33,160 nucleotides of DNA from Acidimicrobiaceae bacterium. GTDB taxonomy: Bacteria > Actinomycetota > Acidimicrobiia > Acidimicrobiales > MedAcidi-G1. Every line of letters starts with the position of its first letter. The stretch's first letter is position 1. A program made the translations under genes and the position numbers. The notes beneath the pieces are model-generated. The model was given only the letters and a program-made list of their open reading frames with translations. It did not search any database and had not been told where the DNA came from. Positions 1-7,124 of this stretch are shown in pieces. The stretch spans positions 1-33,160 of the forward strand of contig PBAM01000033.1 of NCBI GenBank assembly GCA_002716285.1. Direction: 5' to 3'.

Positions 1-416
1 ATTATGAGTGGTATCTCCCTTTCGGTGCGTTTTTGATAATTCTGATAGTCAGGCCATTCAGCAACTGCAACAGGCCACAACTCTTCTTTTTCAGTTGGAG
101 TAGCAGTGCGAGCTGTTAGATAGTGAACTTCACCTTTGTCTTGGATAGTGACCTCCGGATCATCTAGAAGGTTTAAGTACCACATTGGATTTTTCGGCGC
201 CCCTCCCATAGAAGCAACAGCTAGATAGCTGTCCCCTTCGCGCACTCGGACGATAGGACTACGTCGGATTGCACCTGTACGACGTCCTTGCGTTGTCAAA
301 ATTACACATTTAGCTCCATGGAAATCATAGCCGTCGACCCCATCTGTTTCTAGATAACGTTCTACGTGTTCGGCTGCTGTATCCCATGTACTAGGTATGT
401 ACTCTCCTTCAGTCAT
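1..416 (-). CDS. Deazaflavin (F420)-dependent nitroreductase family protein, partial (C-terminus cut by window edge)
   Basis: This gene is absent from the ORF track because it runs off the left edge. Reading the minus strand from the ATG at 416 gives an open frame of 138 codons. It includes GAKCVILTTQGRRTG, an IRRSPIVRV stretch, SMGGAPKNPMWYLNL and WPDYQNYQKRTEREIPL. This is the signature of the Ddn-like split beta-barrel family (nitroreductase/quinone reductase, deazaflavin-dependent). Family members bind F420H2 and reduce quinones or nitro compounds, often at the membrane. The stretch seen nearly fills the usual length of about 140-150 residues, so only the last few residues are missing. 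The substrate is unknown. F420 use fits an actinobacterial host. Confidence 0.85.
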   Translation of the reverse strand, partial: MTEGEYIPSTWDTAAEHVERYLETDGVDGYDFHGAKCVILTTQGRRTGAIRRSPIVRVREGDSYLAVASMGGAPKNPMWYLNLLDDPEVTIQDKGEVHYLTARTATPTEKEELWPVAVAEWPDYQNYQKRTEREIPLI

Positions 417-564
417 GGATGCACTTTAGATTCGAAATTTTTTAATGTCTAGCACGAGAAAGAATTAGTCAGGGTTAGTAATTTTTAATTTCAAGTTTGG
501 ATCTTTTCCTCAGACTACTAAATTTAACTTCGTAATTAATTATTAGAAAATAGAAAGGTTTCCG

Positions 565-858
565 ATGCTTTTTCATGTAACACACCATCACACAGAGGCA
601 ACGTGTCCTGCTAAGGATGATGAGGTAATGGCAAAAACTTTCGGTGTAGTTTTGGACTCACTCAGAGAAAATGTAAATGAGGTTATAGGTGCTTGGGTAG
701 CTCCTCCTGAACATGATTTCTTTTTTGTTGTAGATGCAGATGATGCTTCACAAATTTTCGCTGGTTTGTTCCCAATTGTGGATATAGGAACTGCAAAGGT
801 CCAGCTTGTAAGTGATTACACTGAAGCTTTGAGATTACGTGCAGAGTTAGCTTCATAA
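565..858 (+). CDS. Small conserved hypothetical protein, ferredoxin-fold-like
   Basis: A 97-residue ORF preceded by AGAAAGG about 7 bases before the ATG. It begins MLFHVTHHHTEATCP and has a middle FFFVVDADDASQIFAGLFP segment with alternating hydrophobics, followed by KVQLVSDYTEALRLRAEL. The pattern of a short strand, a helix with an acidic face, a strand and a helix resembles small dimeric alpha/beta-barrel proteins (DUF3303/GYD-like). I cannot assign a family with certainty. The three consecutive histidines and one cysteine near the N-terminus could bind a metal, but this is speculation. It stands alone between the divergent deazaflavin gene and the 3' end of tmRNA on the opposite strand. 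Confidence 0.6.
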   Translation: MLFHVTHHHTEATCPAKDDEVMAKTFGVVLDSLRENVNEVIGAWVAPPEHDFFFVVDADDASQIFAGLFPIVDIGTAKVQLVSDYTEALRLRAELAS

Positions 859-887
859 CAGGGAGCACACAAGCTTTCTTAAAACGG

Positions 888-1269
888 TGGAGCTGGGGGG
901 AATCGAACCCCCGTCCGTCGGAGTGCAACCGCTTGCGATACGACCATTCCCGTGGTTGTGTCTTTAGGCTGTCACACTGCCGGATCAGTTAGCACAAGGC
1001 CTGCCTCAAGGTCTTTCCCTTAAGTCAGCGTTCTTTCGCGCCGTCAGCGGTCTGTCCCTGCGGTCTCCTCCGCTTCTGTTGCCAGGCTGCGGTGGATCGG
1101 CCCCGCGTGCCGTTACCGGTCGCGATGACTCTCTACAACTTGACTAGGTCAGGCTGCGAGAGCGAGATCATCCGTGTTGGAGTCTCTTTTTAAGCCCCGT
1201 TTAAAGAGTCTGAGCAACTCTGGTCGCACAAAACGGATACTGTCACCGGCGTCGAAACCGATCAGCCCC
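888..1269 (-). ncRNA. ssrA: tmRNA (transfer-messenger RNA)
   Basis: The minus strand starts GGGGCTGATCGGTTTCGACG and ends GGGGGTTCGATTCCCCCCAGCTCCA. The ends pair as a 7-bp acceptor stem (GGGGCUG with CAGCUCC, one G-U). The T-arm is canonical and the discriminator is A. CCA is not fully encoded, since the following bases read CCG, and must be added. The tag reading frame ends at a TGA (1151-1149) and encodes DSNTDDLALAA, preceded in frame by TTA AAA AGA. The LALAA end is the usual degron for ClpXP-type proteases. The exact resume codon (AGA or GAC) is not settled from sequence. The gene lies downstream of smpB, its protein partner, on the same strand. The length of about 382 nt fits the family. 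Confidence 0.96.
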
Positions 1270-1284
1270 GTTAGGTAAAATATT

Positions 1285-1313
1285 TTTCTACGTTTTCACT
1301 ATTAAGTTGTCAA
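1285..1313 (-). promoter_or_regulatory. Candidate sigma-70 promoter for ssrA
   Basis: On the minus strand TTGACA (1313-1308) is separated by 17 bases from TAGAAA (1290-1285). The predicted start lies in the short leader upstream of the mature tmRNA 5' end at 1269, which RNase P would trim. The -35 match is perfect and the -10 has 4 of 6 consensus bases. Confidence 0.55.
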
Positions 1314-1332
1314 AAAAGCTCTTGATGAGCCT
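1312..1332 (-). terminator. Candidate intrinsic terminator after smpB
   Basis: On the minus strand AGGCTC-ATCAA-GAGCTT forms a short stem (one G-U pair) followed directly by a run of T. It lies between smpB and ssrA, and its T-run merges into the -35 box of the ssrA promoter. The stem is weak, so read-through is plausible. Confidence 0.4.
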
Positions 1333-1376
1333 CAACCATGATAACTCTGACTTGAGACACTTTCCCCAAGTAACTA

Positions 1377-1856
1377 TCAGGTTCTGTTTCTTTGGTTTCT
1401 AGCTAAAGACCGCTCAGTTTCTCTCTGGGATTCACGTTTAGCAATCGCCTGTCTTTTGTCATGAAGTCGGCGACCACGCGCTAAAGCGATTTCGATTTTT
1501 GCACGACCTTTAGAGAAATAGAGTTTCAAAGGAATAACTGTCAAACCATCTCTGTCAATCCGACCAATAATCTGATTAATTTCTTTCCGATGCATAAGAA
1601 GTTTTCTGGGTTGATCTGGCTCATGTCCAGTTGCTAGGTTGCCAGTTTTCGAATAGGGATTTATATGAAGTCCTATAAGCCACAACTCTGGGCCTTCTGG
1701 ACGAACATAGGATTCAGCTATCTGAACTTTAGATTCCCTTAAAGATTTGACTTCGCTACCTTGAAGCACAAGGCCTGCTTCCCAAGTGTCGAGAATATCG
1801 TACTCGTGACGGGCTCTACGGTTCGTAGCGACAGTCTTATCGTTTATATCAACCAC
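1377..1856 (-). CDS. smpB: SsrA-binding protein SmpB
   Basis: A 159-residue protein that binds tmRNA and delivers it to stalled ribosomes for trans-translation. The sequence shows NRRARHEYDILDTWEAGLVLQGSEVKSLR near the N-terminus, the ESYV and HINPYS segments, KLLMHRKEI, the core PLKLYFSKGRAKIEIALARGRRLHDKR, and a basic tail. All are diagnostic of SmpB and the length is typical. The start used is a GTG at 1856, because the nearby ATG (1863-1861) is out of frame. Its RNA partner ssrA follows on the same strand with about 107 bases between them. rph is divergent, with a 75-base shared upstream region. Confidence 0.97.
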   Translation of the reverse strand: MVDINDKTVATNRRARHEYDILDTWEAGLVLQGSEVKSLRESKVQIAESYVRPEGPELWLIGLHINPYSKTGNLATGHEPDQPRKLLMHRKEINQIIGRIDRDGLTVIPLKLYFSKGRAKIEIALARGRRLHDKRQAIAKRESQRETERSLARNQRNRT

Positions 1857-1931
1857 AGAACATGAGCGTAGTAGACAGGGAAGTGCGGTTACCCTAAAAG
1901 AAAGAATAATTTATTCCAATTAGGAGGCTTT

Positions 1932-2654
1932 GTGAGAGCTGATGGGCGAAAACATAACGAATTAAGACCATTTGGGTTTGAACGCGATTTTACAGAAATG
2001 GCTAACGGCTCATGCTTGGTCACTTTCGGTAAGACACGGGTGCTTTGCACAGCTTCGGTTGATGAAGAAGTACCTCGTTGGCTTAGAGACACAGGCAAAG
2101 GCTGGGTGACAGCAGAATACTCAATGTTGCCAGGCTCAAGCCCTGAAAGAGTTAGAAGAAAGAATTCAGGTAGAAGTCAAGAAATTCAAAGGTTAATTGG
2201 CCGTTCTTTAAGAGCAGCGGTTGACTTATCAGCTATACCTGAACGTCAGGTAACAGTCGATTGTGATGTTATTCAGGCTGATGGAGGAACGCGAACGGCT
2301 TCCATATGCGGAGGATTTATTGCATTGCATGATGCGTTCACGCGAATGATCTCCGCAAGTCAAATGGCAGAGCATCCCATTACAGAAGAACTAGCAGCTG
2401 TTTCAGTGGGCGTGGTTGACGGAGAAGTTTGTTTGGATCTCCCATATGTTGAAGATTCAACAGCAGAAGTTGACTTGAATGTCGTCATGACAAGTTCTGG
2501 AAAGTTTGTAGAAGTGCAAGGAACAGCTGAAGATGGCCCATTCGAGAGAAAAAGTTTGGAAGAAATGCTAGATGCTGCTGAAGTAGGAATCAAAGAGATC
2601 ACTGAAGCTCAACGAAATCTCTTATCTTCCCCACCAGTTGATCGCTCCAATTGA
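1932..2654 (+). CDS. rph: Ribonuclease PH
   Basis: A 240-residue phosphorolytic 3'-5' exoribonuclease that trims tRNA 3' ends. Diagnostic segments are MRADGRKHNELRP, GSCLVTFGKTRVLCTASVDE, GWVTAEYSMLPGS with the following RSQEIQRLIGRSLRAAVDL, VDCDVIQADGGTRTASICGGF and the C-terminal VEVQGTAEDGPFERKSLEEML. The GTG start at 1932 has an AGGAGG Shine-Dalgarno 5 bases upstream (1922-1927). The stop overlaps the start of rdgB by one base (TGATG), which indicates translational coupling. The rph-rdgB pairing is common in bacteria. Confidence 0.97.
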   Translation: MRADGRKHNELRPFGFERDFTEMANGSCLVTFGKTRVLCTASVDEEVPRWLRDTGKGWVTAEYSMLPGSSPERVRRKNSGRSQEIQRLIGRSLRAAVDLSAIPERQVTVDCDVIQADGGTRTASICGGFIALHDAFTRMISASQMAEHPITEELAAVSVGVVDGEVCLDLPYVEDSTAEVDLNVVMTSSGKFVEVQGTAEDGPFERKSLEEMLDAAEVGIKEITEAQRNLLSSPPVDRSN

Positions 2655-3241
2655 TGCCTATTCCGAAATTGGTAATAGCAAGTGCTAACCCCGACAAGGT
2701 AGCTGAGATAGCAATTGTTTTGGAAGGGTTAGCGGTTTTAATTCCCAGACCGGAAGGTATGCCAGACGTAGTTGAAGATGGTGACGATTTAGAAGACAAC
2801 GCAAGACTAAAGGCCGTGGCGGTATGTGAATTTGCCGGAAAACCTTCAGTAGCGGACGACACAGGACTTGAGATAGACGCTTTAGATGGTGCGCCTGGAG
2901 TGCATTCAGCTCGTTTCGCAGGTGCTGATGCTACATATCAACAGAACGTAGAAAAAGTTCTTACCGATCTTGATGGTTTTCAAATGGGGCAAAGAACAGC
3001 GAGGTTCAAAACTGTGGCTATTGTTCGCTATCCAGATGGAAGGGAATTAATAGCGAACGGCACTGTAGAAGGGCACATAGCCCAAAACCCTTCAGGAGAG
3101 GAAGGGTTCGGTTACGACCCGATATTTGTTCCCGTAGAAGGCGATGGATCTACTTTCGCTCAGATGGGTGAAGAGAAACACAGGTTTTCCCATAGAGGAC
3201 GAGCATTTCGTAACCTTGGTTACATATTGGGTGAAAACTAA
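2654..3241 (+). CDS. rdgB: dITP/XTP pyrophosphatase (RdgB/HAM1 family)
   Basis: Hydrolyses non-canonical purine nucleoside triphosphates (dITP, XTP) to monophosphates, which keeps them out of DNA. The sequence shows the N-terminal LVIASANPDKVAEI nucleotide loop, the metal-binding SVADDTGLEIDALDGAPGVHSARFAG block, and the C-terminal GFGYDPIFVP and KHRFSHRGRAF segments. The protein is 195 residues from the ATG at 2654, which overlaps the rph stop. The ORF track begins one codon earlier at a TTG. The gene converges with the GGDEF-EAL gene, with only 4 bases between the stop codons. Confidence 0.95.
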   Translation: MPIPKLVIASANPDKVAEIAIVLEGLAVLIPRPEGMPDVVEDGDDLEDNARLKAVAVCEFAGKPSVADDTGLEIDALDGAPGVHSARFAGADATYQQNVEKVLTDLDGFQMGQRTARFKTVAIVRYPDGRELIANGTVEGHIAQNPSGEEGFGYDPIFVPVEGDGSTFAQMGEEKHRFSHRGRAFRNLGYILGEN

Positions 3242-3245
3242 AAAA

Positions 3246-5693
3246 TTAGTTACTGGAAATTGGGTTCGGACTCCAAGAATGATTTAAGAACCTGTCGAAT
3301 TCAGCATCAGTTACAGGTTCTGAAAAATGAAAACCCTGAGCTAAATCACATTGAAGTTTTTGCAACTGTTGCAATTGAGGCTCTGTTTCAACTCCCTCAG
3401 CTACAACCTGAAGACCCAGACTATGTGCAAGAGCGACAGTGCCAGTAACAATGGCGGTGTCGTCATCGTTACTGTCAAGGCCAGCAACGAAAGTCCTGTC
3501 AATCTTCAAAAAGTTTATTGGGAACCTTTTCAGGTAAGTCATCGAAGAGAAACCGGTTCCGAAATCATCAAGTCCCATACGTATGCCCAGTTCTGTTAGC
3601 TCTCCCAGAACCTGCTCTGTAACTGGATTAGCAGCTATAAGAGCACTTTCGGTGAATTCAAGAGCTACTTGTTGTGGTTCTAAATTGTTAGTTTTTAGTG
3701 CTTCGCTTACTAGATCTGGAAAGGCTGGGTCAGATAATTGTCGTGCTGAAACGTTTACAGCCATGGAAAATGGCCTGTTAGCGTCTTTGCTCCATCGAGC
3801 AACACGTTGAAAAGCGAGCGTTAAAACTTGACTGCCAAGATCTGCTATCAATCCACTATCTTCGGCTACATCAATAAATTCCACGGGTTGGAGGAGCTCA
3901 CCTTCAGGTGTGCGAATACGAGCTAAAGCTTCAGCTCCCACCACGGACCCGTCAGAAATCCTGACTACAGGCTGAAAATGAACTTCAATTCTCTTATTTT
4001 CGAGGGCGGACCTCAGAGTTTGTTCCACGGAGTGTCTTCGAACAGCTTGAGCTCGGAGATGGTCATCAAACATTTCTGCTCTATCTCTGCCACCTTCTTT
4101 GGCTCTGTACATTGCGGTGTCGGCATCTTGTAAAAGTTCAGCTGGCGATTCATCACCGAAGGCGATCGCTATACCAACACTTGTGGTGACTACAGTAGAT
4201 TCGTTGCCGAGAGTGACAGGTTGAGCGACCGCAGAGCGCACTCTTTCTGCAGCGACGAGTGCGTCGGTAGTTCTGACCATATTGCCTATTACAACTACAA
4301 ATTCGTCGCCACCCAGACGAGCGACGGTGTCATCGGGTCTGATTGTTTGTTCGAGTCTTCTTGCTGTTTCGCTTAGAAGTTCATCTCCTACGCTGTGACC
4401 TAAGGAATCATTAACAACTTTAAAACGGTCGAGGTCAAGGAATAAAACTCCTACCATCCGATCGTGTCTAGAAGCTCTATGCAAAGCGTCGGCTAGACGC
4501 TCCAGTAGTAATGAGCGGTTCGGTAGTCCAGTTAACTCGTCATGGAATGCTTTTTCTTCTAGTTGTGCTGCAACTTCGACGCGTTCAGTAATATCCCTAG
4601 CATTAATAACAATCCCTGAAACGGCAGGGTTGTTAAGAAGGTTGGTGGTTACAACTTCCATATGTCTCCATCCGCCATCTGCATGCGCCACACGAGCTTC
4701 AAGTGAAGGGGAAATCCCAGGTGTATTAACTATTTCTTCCATTTTTCCCATCAGGTTTTCCCTGTCATCAGGGTGTACAAGATCAAAAACTGGTGTTCCC
4801 TCCAACTCAGAAGCACTCAGATTTAATACCCTTGCCACAGCAGGGCTTGCATAGATAACCCGTCCAACATCGTCGGCAACACACACAAGGTCTGAAGCGT
4901 GTTCTACGAGTGCAGCTAATCGTATTTCAGATGCTTCCACTCGCTGTTCAGCGGCTTTCAGTTCGGAAAGGTCTCGAGCGACCATGGAAATCGCTTCTAT
5001 TTGGTTTTCTTCGTTCCGATGAGCGACCAAAAGCGTCGAAATGGGCAGAATTTGATTTTGAGAAGTTGACAATCGTAATTCTCCTCTCCAAATCCCAGTA
5101 GATCTAACAGTAGGCAGAGCAACGGTCGCATATTGAGCTTGTGACCAACTGTCTAGAGAGTCCAAAAGCTGTTCGTTGGATTTGAAATTTAGATGATTCG
5201 CAATTGCATCGTTTGCCCAAGTTATCGATCGACCTAATGAGTCAAGTATTGCTACAAGGTCTGGGCTCGCTTCCAGAACCCGAGTTAGTTCCTTTGCTCT
5301 TTTTGCTTCTTCCATTTCTTCGGAAATATCTGAGAGCAGCATCACACTTCCTTTAGGAGTGCTGGAAGAATCTGTTAGAGGAATGGTTGAGACATCCACC
5401 CATCTTGTTTGTCCGGAAATATTTTGAAGTTTCAATCTTCCTCTAATTGAAGACCCGTTCTTTAGGGAATTATTTAAATCAGTTAGGAAGTCTTCTCGAC
5501 TTTCTTCATCCAACATTTCCATCCATCCAAATTCAAGACCGGATTCGCTGGCTTGTCCTGTAGAAACAGACCATTGTGAGTTAATTTGAATAGCAGAAGC
5601 ATCTGACCTTAAGTGGATCATGGCTGTGGGCGCGGCCTCAATTAGATCCTCTAGACCTTGCATCTTGGACGTTGAGTCACCTTTATTATTCAT
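3246..5693 (-). CDS. PAS-GGDEF-EAL protein (c-di-GMP cyclase/phosphodiesterase)
   Basis: An 815-residue multidomain signalling protein with no obvious membrane segment. It has three PAS-like modules, roughly residues 12-125, 137-248 and 256-372; the third ends with the PAC-like MEVVTTNLLNNPAVSGIVINARDITER. A GGDEF domain follows (DELTGLPNR near 385, intact GGDEF at 461-465, and an RPDD inhibitory I-site at 452-455 exactly five residues upstream). The EAL domain covers roughly 555-805 (EAL at 588-590, DDFGTG at 709-714). Both catalytic motifs look intact, so it could make and degrade c-di-GMP, with the PAS modules as sensors. The annotated ATG begins only one base after the tRNA-Leu 3' end. 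M11 is an alternative start with AAAGGTGA upstream, and either choice keeps the first PAS. Confidence 0.95.
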   Translation of the reverse strand: MNNKGDSTSKMQGLEDLIEAAPTAMIHLRSDASAIQINSQWSVSTGQASESGLEFGWMEMLDEESREDFLTDLNNSLKNGSSIRGRLKLQNISGQTRWVDVSTIPLTDSSSTPKGSVMLLSDISEEMEEAKRAKELTRVLEASPDLVAILDSLGRSITWANDAIANHLNFKSNEQLLDSLDSWSQAQYATVALPTVRSTGIWRGELRLSTSQNQILPISTLLVAHRNEENQIEAISMVARDLSELKAAEQRVEASEIRLAALVEHASDLVCVADDVGRVIYASPAVARVLNLSASELEGTPVFDLVHPDDRENLMGKMEEIVNTPGISPSLEARVAHADGGWRHMEVVTTNLLNNPAVSGIVINARDITERVEVAAQLEEKAFHDELTGLPNRSLLLERLADALHRASRHDRMVGVLFLDLDRFKVVNDSLGHSVGDELLSETARRLEQTIRPDDTVARLGGDEFVVVIGNMVRTTDALVAAERVRSAVAQPVTLGNESTVVTTSVGIAIAFGDESPAELLQDADTAMYRAKEGGRDRAEMFDDHLRAQAVRRHSVEQTLRSALENKRIEVHFQPVVRISDGSVVGAEALARIRTPEGELLQPVEFIDVAEDSGLIADLGSQVLTLAFQRVARWSKDANRPFSMAVNVSARQLSDPAFPDLVSEALKTNNLEPQQVALEFTESALIAANPVTEQVLGELTELGIRMGLDDFGTGFSSMTYLKRFPINFLKIDRTFVAGLDSNDDDTAIVTGTVALAHSLGLQVVAEGVETEPQLQQLQKLQCDLAQGFHFSEPVTDAEFDRFLNHSWSPNPISSN

Positions 5694-5694
5694 G

Positions 5695-5776
5695 TGCGGA
5701 CGGGGGGACTCGAACCCCCACGCCTTGCGGCGCCAGCTCCTAAGGCTGGTGCGTCTGCCAATTCCGCCACGTCCGC
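5695..5776 (-). tRNA. tRNA-Leu (anticodon TAG)
   Basis: The minus strand folds as a class II tRNA. The acceptor stem is GCGGACG with CGTCCGC, and the discriminator is A. The D-arm contains GGCGGAATTGGCAGACGC. The anticodon stem CCAGC/GCTGG encloses the loop CTTAGGA with anticodon TAG. A long variable arm (CGCCGCAAGGCG) and a GGGGGTTCGAGTCCCCC T-arm follow. CCA is not encoded. It sits between clpP and the GGDEF-EAL gene on the same strand, 18 bases after clpP. Confidence 0.97.
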
Positions 5777-5794
5777 AGACCAGCTATTAGTTGG

Positions 5795-6406
5795 TCAGTG
5801 CATCTCGCCCCGTCGGACGATTACTTTGTCAATGATTCCATAGTCGCTGGCTTCTTCAGCTGTAAACCAACGATCACGGTCACTGTCTGTTTCTATTGTT
5901 TCTATTGATTGACCTGTATGTTCAGCTATCCGTTGTTGAAGTATTTGCTTTGTGAAAGCCATTTGTTCAGCTTGGATAGCTATATCGGTTGCATCACCGC
6001 GCACACCACCTAGAGGCTGGTGCATCAAGATGCGAGCATGTGGCAAGGCGAATCGTTTACCTTTAGCTCCCGCACAGAGTAGGAATTGACCCATTGAAGC
6101 CCCTAATCCCATGCATATGGTTCCCACTTCAGGTTCCACGAATTGCATAGTGTCATATATGGCCATGCCGGATGTGACTGAACCTCCTGGCGAGTTTATG
6201 TACAGCCAAATAGGTTTCTCTTGATCTTGTGCTTCCAAGAAGAGCATTTGGGCGATAATGAAGTTAGCAACTTCGTCGTCTACGGCAGTACCTAAAAAAA
6301 CTATTCGGTCTTTTAGGAGTCTTTGAAATACATCAAATCGATTTAAATCCAATCGATCTATTTCGCTTGACATTCTGGTTGTTTGGTTTGGTGATATTTC
6401 ATTCAT
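5795..6406 (-). CDS. clpP: ATP-dependent Clp protease proteolytic subunit
   Basis: The serine peptidase core of Clp proteases, assembling as a tetradecamer that works with ClpX or ClpC. The ORF gives 203 residues. The catalytic triad is visible as Ser104 (GLGASMGQ), His129 ([10 protein letters not shown]) and Asp178 ([12 protein letters not shown]). [22 protein letters not shown] is also diagnostic. The mature enzyme probably starts near the [12 protein letters not shown] region, and Met12 is a possible alternative start. It follows rpe by about 36 bases and is not paired with a second clpP or with clpX here, unlike many actinobacteria that carry clpP1-clpP2. It is a likely consumer of tmRNA-tagged proteins. 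Confidence 0.96.
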   Translation of the reverse strand: MNEISPNQTTRMSSEIDRLDLNRFDVFQRLLKDRIVFLGTAVDDEVANFIIAQMLFLEAQDQEKPIWLYINSPGGSVTSGMAIYDTMQFVEPEVGTICMGLGASMGQFLLCAGAKGKRFALPHARILMHQPLGGVRGDATDIAIQAEQMAFTKQILQQRIAEHTGQSIETIETDSDRDRWFTAEEASDYGIIDKVIVRRGEMH

Positions 6407-6442
6407 TACTATGCAGGTTAGCGGGACAGAGGCCTGTGAAGG

Positions 6443-7114
6443 TCAAGATTGAGACGCTTCTGCCTTACTTCTTAATTCTTTTACAGCATTTTCAAGACCT
6501 TTAGGGTCCTTGTAGAGAGCGCTTCCGGAAACTAAAACGTTTGCACCAGCTTGAACTGCACCGGAAACTGTCTCAATACCAATGCCGCCATCAACTTCGA
6601 TATCACAATCTAAGCCATCGAGCATCTCTGCCACGTGTTTAATTTTTGGCTCCATTGATGAAATATATTTCTGACCTCCGAAACCTGGATTGACAGTCAT
6701 GACTAAAGCTAAACCAAGTAGATCTTTTACTTCATTGATGAGTTCTGGTGGAGTGTGAGGGTTGAGTGCAACTCCTGGAACAGCACCGGCATCTGCAATA
6801 TATTTGAGAGTTCTGTGTAAATGTAAACACGCTTCAGCATGAACAATAACTATCTCACAACCGGCATCTATATAACGGTCGATTAGATTGTCTGGCTCAA
6901 CTACCATTAGATGTGCTTCAAATGGGACTTTGACCAGAGGTCGGATTGATTTAATAACATCTGGCCCGAAAGTTAAATTTGGGACGAAAACTCCGTCCAT
7001 TACATCAAACTGAATTCGGTCCACGCCCGCTTTTTCTAAGGCTATGCATTCTTCGCCTAGGCGCGAAAAATCTGCTGGTAAAACGGATGGGGCAATAGCA
7101 ATTGGTCTCTTCAC
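6443..7114 (-). CDS. rpe: Ribulose-phosphate 3-epimerase
   Basis: Interconverts ribulose-5-phosphate and xylulose-5-phosphate in the pentose phosphate pathway. It is a TIM barrel with IAPSVLPADFSRLGEE, FDVMDGVFVPNLTFG, FEAHLMVVEPD, VALNPHTPP, VMTVNPGFGGQKYISSMEPKI and the phosphate-binding VDGGIGIETV and NVLVSGSALYK. The ORF track start (7198) lies inside aceK. I prefer the GTG at 7114, which gives MKRPIAIAPS and begins 10 bases after the aceK stop. An ATG at 7150, overlapping aceK and preceded by AGAGGA, is the alternative. The usual metal-binding His two residues before the DVMDG aspartate is Gln here (IQFD). Confidence 0.93.
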   Translation of the reverse strand: MKRPIAIAPSVLPADFSRLGEECIALEKAGVDRIQFDVMDGVFVPNLTFGPDVIKSIRPLVKVPFEAHLMVVEPDNLIDRYIDAGCEIVIVHAEACLHLHRTLKYIADAGAVPGVALNPHTPPELINEVKDLLGLALVMTVNPGFGGQKYISSMEPKIKHVAEMLDGLDCDIEVDGGIGIETVSGAVQAGANVLVSGSALYKDPKGLENAVKELRSKAEASQS

Positions 7115-7124
7115 AACATAGACA

